Origin: Bog-1181 sp964565765 | Lineage (GTDB): Bacteria; Oederibacteriota; PGYV01; Palsa-1178 | Reading direction: 5' to 3' | Length of the DNA stretch: 64,000 nt | Assembly: GCA_964565765.1 (NCBI GenBank) | Contig: CAZMGF010000008.1 | Span: 1 to 64,000, forward strand | Shown here: piece after piece, positions 59,759 through 64,000 of the stretch | Position numbering within the stretch: the stretch's first letter is position 1 | Layout of the letters: each line of letters opens with the position of its first letter | The notes under the pieces: model-generated | Database searches by the model: none | The model's input: only the letters and a program-made list of their open reading frames with translations | Told to the model about the DNA's origin: nothing | Made by a program: the position numbers and the translations under genes

Positions 59759-61084
59759 ATGAGGGATATATTAATTGTCGAGGATAATGACGGCTTGAGG
59801 GAGGTTCTTAAAGAGGCCCTTTCAACCCCGGAAAACACCGCAGAGACGTCTGAAACAGCCGAAGAAGCACTTGAAAAGATAAAGCAACAGACATTTGATA
59901 TGGTGATAACCGACCTGAAACTTCCCGAAGCGGACGGAATGTCAGTGCTTGAAGCCGTAAAAAAGATTTCGCCTGAAACGGAAGTGATAGTAATCACAGC
60001 GCACGGGACCGTTGACAGGGCCGTTGAGGCCATGAAAAAAGGGGCGGCGGATTTTATCACAAAACCCTTTTCAATAGAGCAGATAAGGATGCAGGTGGCA
60101 AGGATACTCGGCGCCAGAAATCTGAAGGAAGAGAACATTTATTTAAAATCAGTAATGGAGCGCAGGATAATAGGTTCCGGCGGCAGATTAAAAAGCGTTA
60201 TGGAAACCGCTTCAAGGGCCGCCGACAAGGACGCCACCGTGCTTATCACCGGGGAATCAGGAACCGGAAAAGAACTTATAGCGGAAGAGATACACAGGCG
60301 GTCAAAGAGAAATAATTTTCAGATGGTAAAAGTTAACTGCGCGGCGCTATCCCCCGGGCTGCTTGAATCGGAACTTTTCGGCCATGAAAAAGGTGCGTTT
60401 ACGGATGCTTATACACAAAAAAAGGGGCGCTTTGAACTTGCCGACAGGGGGACAATATTCCTTGATGAAATAGCGGAATTGCCGCAGCCGCTGCAGGTAA
60501 AAATACTCCGCGTTATACAGGAACGTGAGTTTGAGCGCGTTGGCGGCGAAAAGACCATAAAAACGGACGTACGTATAATAGCCGCCACCAACAGGGACCT
60601 GAAAGCCATGGTAAAGGAAGGGGCTTTCAGGCAGGAGCTTTACTACAGGCTGAATGTGGTGGAAATAAATATGCCCCCGCTGCGCGAGAGGAAGGAAGAT
60701 ATACCGGAGCTTGTGGAATATTTCATAAAAAAATACGCGGAATACGACAATTACAGGGTGAAAGGCATAACCAAAGAGGCGCAGGACGCGCTTTTGTTCT
60801 ACGATTATCCAGGCAACATAAGGGAACTTGAAAACATAATACAGCGTGTGCTTGTATTGTGCGGCGGCGATATGATAAACGACGGGGACATTCCTTATGA
60901 GCTTAAAGCCGGAAAACCCGCTGAATCCGGAAAAGACGGGCTGGAGGCGAAAGTCGCTTCATTTGAAAAAAATATGATCCAGAAAGCCCTGGATGAAACG
61001 AAAGGCAACAAGGCAAAGGCCGCCGAACTGCTCAGTGTGAACAGGGTCACCCTGCTGGCAAAAATAAAAAAATACGGGCTTTAA
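59759..61084 (+). CDS. NtrC-family sigma-54-dependent response regulator
   Basis: A 441-residue enhancer-binding regulator. A receiver domain (1-115; E8, D9, phospho-acceptor D52, K102) leads to an AAA+ domain (about 140-370; Walker A GESGTGKE 165-172, sigma-54 loop GAFTDA 212-217, FLDEIAELP, R-finger region) and a Fis-type HTH (about 398-440; ALDETKGNKAKAAELLSVNRVTLLAKI). The loop is GAFTDA rather than GAFTGA, a natural variant found in some members. A canonical sigma-54 promoter lies 860 bases downstream of its stop. The kinase at 58349 is the probable phosphate donor. Confidence 0.96.
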   Translation: MRDILIVEDNDGLREVLKEALSTPENTAETSETAEEALEKIKQQTFDMVITDLKLPEADGMSVLEAVKKISPETEVIVITAHGTVDRAVEAMKKGAADFITKPFSIEQIRMQVARILGARNLKEENIYLKSVMERRIIGSGGRLKSVMETASRAADKDATVLITGESGTGKELIAEEIHRRSKRNNFQMVKVNCAALSPGLLESELFGHEKGAFTDAYTQKKGRFELADRGTIFLDEIAELPQPLQVKILRVIQEREFERVGGEKTIKTDVRIIAATNRDLKAMVKEGAFRQELYYRLNVVEINMPPLRERKEDIPELVEYFIKKYAEYDNYRVKGITKEAQDALLFYDYPGNIRELENIIQRVLVLCGGDMINDGDIPYELKAGKPAESGKDGLEAKVASFEKNMIQKALDETKGNKAKAAELLSVNRVTLLAKIKKYGL

Positions 61085-61101
61085 CAATAAAGGAGAAAAT
61101 A

Positions 61102-61827
61102 ATGAAAAAAATGGCACTGGTTTTATCCGCATCGCTTATCACTCTTTTTCCCGCGCTTTATGCCGGGGAAAATCCCGGATTTGAGGCAAAAGCCAGGGAG
61201 TATTCCGCACAGCTGGAAAAAAAGCAGTCGGAGTATCTGAGGGTAAAATCCCGTTATGAGCAGATGTTGAGGCGTTTAAATGAACTCAAGGAGCGAACCA
61301 AGAAAAATCCTGTGGCCTCTTTTATTAATTCCATGAAGATGGACTATTACCTTAAAGCGGGTAACAGCGCGGGGTATAAAATTTACGTGCTCAACAGGCA
61401 GATCAAGGAACTTTCGGGTGAGTGCTTTACTTATGATTCCCTTGTTGCCGGTGACCTTACGAAAAAATTCCAGGATTGTATTGAAAATAAATGCGGGGAG
61501 GCGCAGCGGATATATGACGAAAGGGAAAAGTGGACCGCCATGGCGCTCGGGACCGGAGAGGCCCTTGTATTTGATATTGATGTAAAGGGCATGCTTGAAG
61601 GGATGAGTCCGGAGGCAAAAGAGGACCTAAGGCAATACCTGAAAAAGAAAATGGTGCAGATAGAAGAAAGAATATATATGCTCAGGGAAGAAAAAGAGAT
61701 AAATACCGCCGCCGGGAAAAACGGCATAAAAACAGCATCCGAAACGGTTAAAAAATCAGGGGAAGAAATGGCAAAGTTTTTGAGGATGGAAAAAGAGGCG
61801 AAAAACATACTGGCTTCTATTAAATAA
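61102..61827 (+). CDS. Exported coiled-coil protein of unknown function
   Basis: A 241-residue protein with a signal peptide (MKKMALVLSASLITLFPALYAGE), then long helices rich in Lys and Glu (AKAREYSAQLEKKQSEYLRVKSRY, about 27-65) with heptad character, and a second helical stretch at the end (LRQYLKKKMVQIEERIYMLREE). Three Cys lie near 112-133 (SGECFTYD, FQDCIENKCGE). No family is recognised. It follows the NtrC-type gene by 17 bases, so it is probably cotranscribed with the kinase/regulator pair and may be a periplasmic partner of the sensor. A hairpin follows at 61829. Confidence 0.8.
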   Translation: MKKMALVLSASLITLFPALYAGENPGFEAKAREYSAQLEKKQSEYLRVKSRYEQMLRRLNELKERTKKNPVASFINSMKMDYYLKAGNSAGYKIYVLNRQIKELSGECFTYDSLVAGDLTKKFQDCIENKCGEAQRIYDEREKWTAMALGTGEALVFDIDVKGMLEGMSPEAKEDLRQYLKKKMVQIEERIYMLREEKEINTAAGKNGIKTASETVKKSGEEMAKFLRMEKEAKNILASIK

Positions 61828-61828
61828 G

Positions 61829-61857
61829 GACAGCCCTGCCAGCATCGCAGGGCTGTC
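61829..61857 (+). terminator. Strong hairpin after the kinase-regulator operon
   Basis: A perfect 11-bp stem GACAGCCCTGC (61829-61839) with 61847-61857. The tail GTAATTC has no T-run, so it may be a Rho-independent terminator of low quality or an RNA 3'-end stabiliser. Confidence 0.6.
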
Positions 61858-61947
61858 GTAATTCATTCACCGCTGTACGTTTTTATACTATAAAATCCCG
61901 GATTGTAAAACCACCCCGTTATTAGCCATATTTATATGGGCATATGC

Positions 61948-61962
61948 TGGCACGGCTATTGC
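61948..61962 (+). promoter_or_regulatory. Sigma-54 (RpoN) promoter
   Basis: TGGCAC (61948-61953), five bases, TTGC (61959-61962): the GG and GC elements (61949-61950, 61961-61962) are exactly ten bases apart, matching the -24/-12 consensus TGGCACN5TTGC without mismatch. The expected transcription start is near 61974, upstream of the AAGGAG site and ATG 62001. No sigma-70 promoter of similar quality is seen in this gap. An NtrC-type activator gene lies close upstream. Confidence 0.88.
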
Positions 61963-62000
61963 TTACTATAATGATGTAGAAAGCAAAAAGGAGAATTTAT

Positions 62001-62372
62001 ATGAGGCTGAAATTGATATCAATAGATGAAAAACAGCTGAAAGATTACTTGGTGCTTGTCCAGAAAATAAAGAGCATTCCGCCCGATAAAACCTCTGATA
62101 TGGCCGGAAAAATATCAAGAATAAGGGGAAGGGCCGGAAAGAACGCCATTTACCGCAGTCTTATAGAATCCAATTTAAAGAATGTGGTTCATGTGGCCTC
62201 GAAATACAGGGGGGCCGGAGTGACATTTGCCGCTCTTATTGCCGCCGGCAACAGGGCATTGATAGCGGGCATAAAGGGATTTGAACCTGAAAAAGGCGAA
62301 AATTTTAGCGAAGCCATAAACTGGCAGATCGAAGGCGCGGTAATGGACTGTGTTGTTGAGGCTAAAAAATAG
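62001..62372 (+). CDS. Stand-alone degenerate sigma-70 region-2-like protein
   Basis: A 123-residue protein whose residues 50-115 align with sigma-70 region 2 of RpoD at position 2: LIESNLKNVVHVASKYRGAGVTFAALIAAGNRALIAGIKGFEPEKG against NLRLVVSIAKKY...LDLIQEGNIGLM...FEYKRG, then NFSEAINWQIEGAV against KFSTYATWWIRQAI. There is no region 3 or 4. The core-contact block LDLIQEGN is AALIAAGN, losing the Asp, Gln and Glu that bind beta', and one of the promoter-melting Trp is missing. The first 50 residues are a charged, helical stretch unlike RpoD. It is driven by the sigma-54 promoter at 61948 and followed by a surface-protein gene. Confidence 0.78.
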   Translation: MRLKLISIDEKQLKDYLVLVQKIKSIPPDKTSDMAGKISRIRGRAGKNAIYRSLIESNLKNVVHVASKYRGAGVTFAALIAAGNRALIAGIKGFEPEKGENFSEAINWQIEGAVMDCVVEAKK

Positions 62373-62390
62373 GCCGGCCGCATGGCCGGC
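62373..62390 (+). repeat. GC-rich hairpin between two genes of the sigma-54 unit
   Basis: GCCGGCC (62373-62379) pairs with GGCCGGC (62384-62390) around GCAT. No T-run. It lies between the mini-sigma stop and the surface protein start, 25 bases apart, and may tune expression of the second gene. Confidence 0.55.
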
Positions 62391-62415
62391 ATTTGAAAAA
62401 CAGGAGATGGTAAAA

Positions 62416-64000
62416 ATGAAAAAAAGAATTATTTCGGCGCTCATACTGATGCTGGCAGTGGCGGCTTTTAGTTATTCTGCAACAGGAACAGCGGTTATAA
62501 GCCCTGCTTATCTCGCGCCGTCAGCATACCGTCCTACTATCACCATAACTTATAAAACCGCCGGCGTTACAATGGTTGCGGGCGCGGTGGAGTTGCAGAT
62601 AAATTCAGCCTTTCCGCTTCCAACCACAGTAACCACAAGCGCCGGCGCTATAACAGCGGTCATAATGATTAACGGAACCACCCCCACTGACGTGCCGCAG
62701 TCTGATATAACCATTAACGGATATACCGTTACGATAAATTCATTAAACATACAGCCGGTTGATTCACTGATTATAACCTACACCGGGGCAGGAACAGGCG
62801 AATTTGTCGGGCCGGCGGCAACCGGCGCGTATCCTTTTAATGTATCCGAGGAAATTTCATCAACCGACCTTAATTTTACAGGCCTTGGTTCCCAGCCGGT
62901 TATTTATGTCACAAATATGGTAATTACCAAAACAACAGAAAGCAGCCTTATAGAGGCGGGCAATACAGTTACATATGTAATTTCGTATCAAAGCAATGAA
63001 GCGAATATGAATTCTGTTTCAATAACGGACTCAATGCCTCAGGGGCTTTTGATACAAAGCGCGCAGCCGTCTTCGAGCAGTTATAGCGGCAATATATATA
63101 CATGGAACATTGGAAGCGTTGCTACAGCAGGCAGTTTGTCAAGCATCACAATAACGGCTGTGGCGCAAGCCGGGATTGCGGCATACGGCTTTACCTCGAC
63201 CAATTACGCCACTATTTCAGCCAACAGCAGCATAACAGGATCAAATGGAATGGCTGTTTCAAGCACAGTAAACGTCAGCGGAGCGGTTCTTACATCTTCA
63301 ATTACAGCTTCACCCGATTCTGTTGTATCAGGCGGGCAGATTACTGTTGTCATGAATGTAAGCAATTCCGGAAACTATGGGGCGTCAAGCGTCGCTCCAT
63401 CGACACTTTCATTATCCGGCACCACAGTGGCGACATTGCTAAGCGGACCCGTACCTTCATCTGTTTCAGGTATTGAACCCAACGCATCGGCTTCTTTTAC
63501 GTGGATATATACGGCAAATAATCCTGGAATGACAAATTTTACGGGTTACTCCAGGGGATATGACAACGGGCAAGTATTGTCTTCAGGAACCGCTGTTAGC
63601 GGCAATATTTCGGTATTAAACCCGACCCCGACATTTACATTCACCTTAACAAGCACACCCACTCCGCAGAATACAAATACTTCAACCGGAACATTTACAC
63701 CTGTGCCGCCGACGGACACGCCGACCCCTCAATATACAAACACTCCCGCTGTCACAAATACACCGGCAGTTACCGATACACCGGCGGGGACCGCGACCAC
63801 GGTTCCGGGCCAGACAAGTTCTCCGACAGCGGTTTCAACGGCCCCGCTTACAACGCCGACGCAGGTTCCAACAATTACTGTAAAAGCCGTAACCGACAGA
63901 AATTATATTAATCTCAGCAACGGCGACAGGGCCGCTATTATTTACAAAGTTGAAAGCGACGGCGACAGCTGGATAGATATATATAATCTCAGCGGCGAGC
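62416..64000 (+). CDS. Secreted DUF11-type surface protein (3' end beyond window)
   Basis: The frame is open from ATG 62416 to the window end (528 codons). A signal peptide (about 1-21, MKKRIISALILMLAVAAFSYS) precedes an Ig-like region (25-165) rich in Thr/Val/Ile strands. A DUF11-type repeat follows (about 170-280: MVITKTTESSLIEAGNTVTY, MPQGLLIQSAQPSSS, YTWNIGSVATAG), then another beta domain (290-400), a Thr/Pro linker (about 400-480), and the beginning of a C-terminal beta domain (NYINLSNGDRAAIIYKVESD... WIDIYNLSGE) that looks FlgD-like. AGGAGATGG precedes the start. It lies 43 bases after the mini-sigma gene and probably shares the sigma-54 promoter. Confidence 0.85.
   Translation, partial: MKKRIISALILMLAVAAFSYSATGTAVISPAYLAPSAYRPTITITYKTAGVTMVAGAVELQINSAFPLPTTVTTSAGAITAVIMINGTTPTDVPQSDITINGYTVTINSLNIQPVDSLIITYTGAGTGEFVGPAATGAYPFNVSEEISSTDLNFTGLGSQPVIYVTNMVITKTTESSLIEAGNTVTYVISYQSNEANMNSVSITDSMPQGLLIQSAQPSSSSYSGNIYTWNIGSVATAGSLSSITITAVAQAGIAAYGFTSTNYATISANSSITGSNGMAVSSTVNVSGAVLTSSITASPDSVVSGGQITVVMNVSNSGNYGASSVAPSTLSLSGTTVATLLSGPVPSSVSGIEPNASASFTWIYTANNPGMTNFTGYSRGYDNGQVLSSGTAVSGNISVLNPTPTFTFTLTSTPTPQNTNTSTGTFTPVPPTDTPTPQYTNTPAVTNTPAVTDTPAGTATTVPGQTSSPTAVSTAPLTTPTQVPTITVKAVTDRNYINLSNGDRAAIIYKVESDGDSWIDIYNLSGE

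Noticed and set aside
62001..62372. Truncated ordinary sigma factor (pseudogene)
   Set aside because: The gene has its own promoter and ribosome site, a clean stop, no region 3/4 remnants downstream, and coherent changes in the core-binding segment, so a distinct protein is more likely.
63102..63476. Separate 124-residue reading frame
   Set aside because: It is a shadow frame within the DUF11 surface protein that runs from 62416 to the window end.

Overview
The window looks like chromosome from an uncultured, diderm (Gram-negative-type) bacterium. Supporting this are two TolC-type outer-membrane channels, two RND pumps with adaptors, two fused PorV-like/OmpA proteins, an Lgt lipoprotein enzyme and sugar-transfer genes. 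Long Thr/Pro linkers (TPT/TAT style) in secreted proteins, FlgD-like C-terminal domains and PorV-like barrels recall candidate-phylum genomes such as Goldbacteria and relatives. That placement is my inference from gene style; no rRNA marker is present. I saw no tRNA, rRNA, CRISPR array, transposase or phage block. TTG starts with good ribosome binding sites are common.

Layout. 1-10 kb: end of rpoD, a GT9 sugar transferase, a carbohydrate-binding-like protein plus a GH16/malectin glucanase, and a methyltransferase-GT4-GT39 cluster. 10-17 kb: a DtxR-like regulator, a TolC-type protein, a PorV-FlgD-OmpA fusion (minus strand), then a cNMP-binding protein and an unknown 595-residue protein. 17-25 kb (minus strand): a five-gene operon of three pilin-like genes (one an 882-residue modular protein), a Wzy/PglL-like ligase with TPRs, and a membrane protein. 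25-30 kb: lgt, a UbiA-family prenyltransferase, a large DUF11 surface protein, and a NYN-domain protein. 30-43 kb: two MarR-controlled RND efflux operons. 43-49 kb: queH, a candidate structured RNA, an Rrf2 regulator, and methionine/cysteine genes (metY, cysK, metX, metW). 49-58 kb: a small barrel protein, HU, a second PorV-FlgD-OmpA fusion, a TPR/coiled-coil protein, uvrB, an HPr-like protein and uvrC. 58-64 kb: a histidine kinase, an NtrC-type regulator, a periplasmic coiled-coil protein, a textbook sigma-54 promoter, a stand-alone degenerate sigma-70 region-2 protein, and a DUF11 surface protein cut by the window end.

How the parts fit. The two MarR genes each head an efflux operon, and their promoters share a TTGCCTAANTATTA box. 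The met/cys genes follow an Rrf2 regulator of the kind that often senses sulfur or Fe-S status. The last 6 kb reads as a local circuit: sensor kinase, sigma-54 activator, sigma-54 promoter, then a sigma-like mini-protein and a surface protein. The most unusual items are that mini-sigma protein and its promoter, the HPr-like protein lacking both phosphorylation sites between uvrB and uvrC, the giant modular pilin, the adaptors lacking the alpha-hairpin, and the candidate RNA at about 43.77-43.90 kb.
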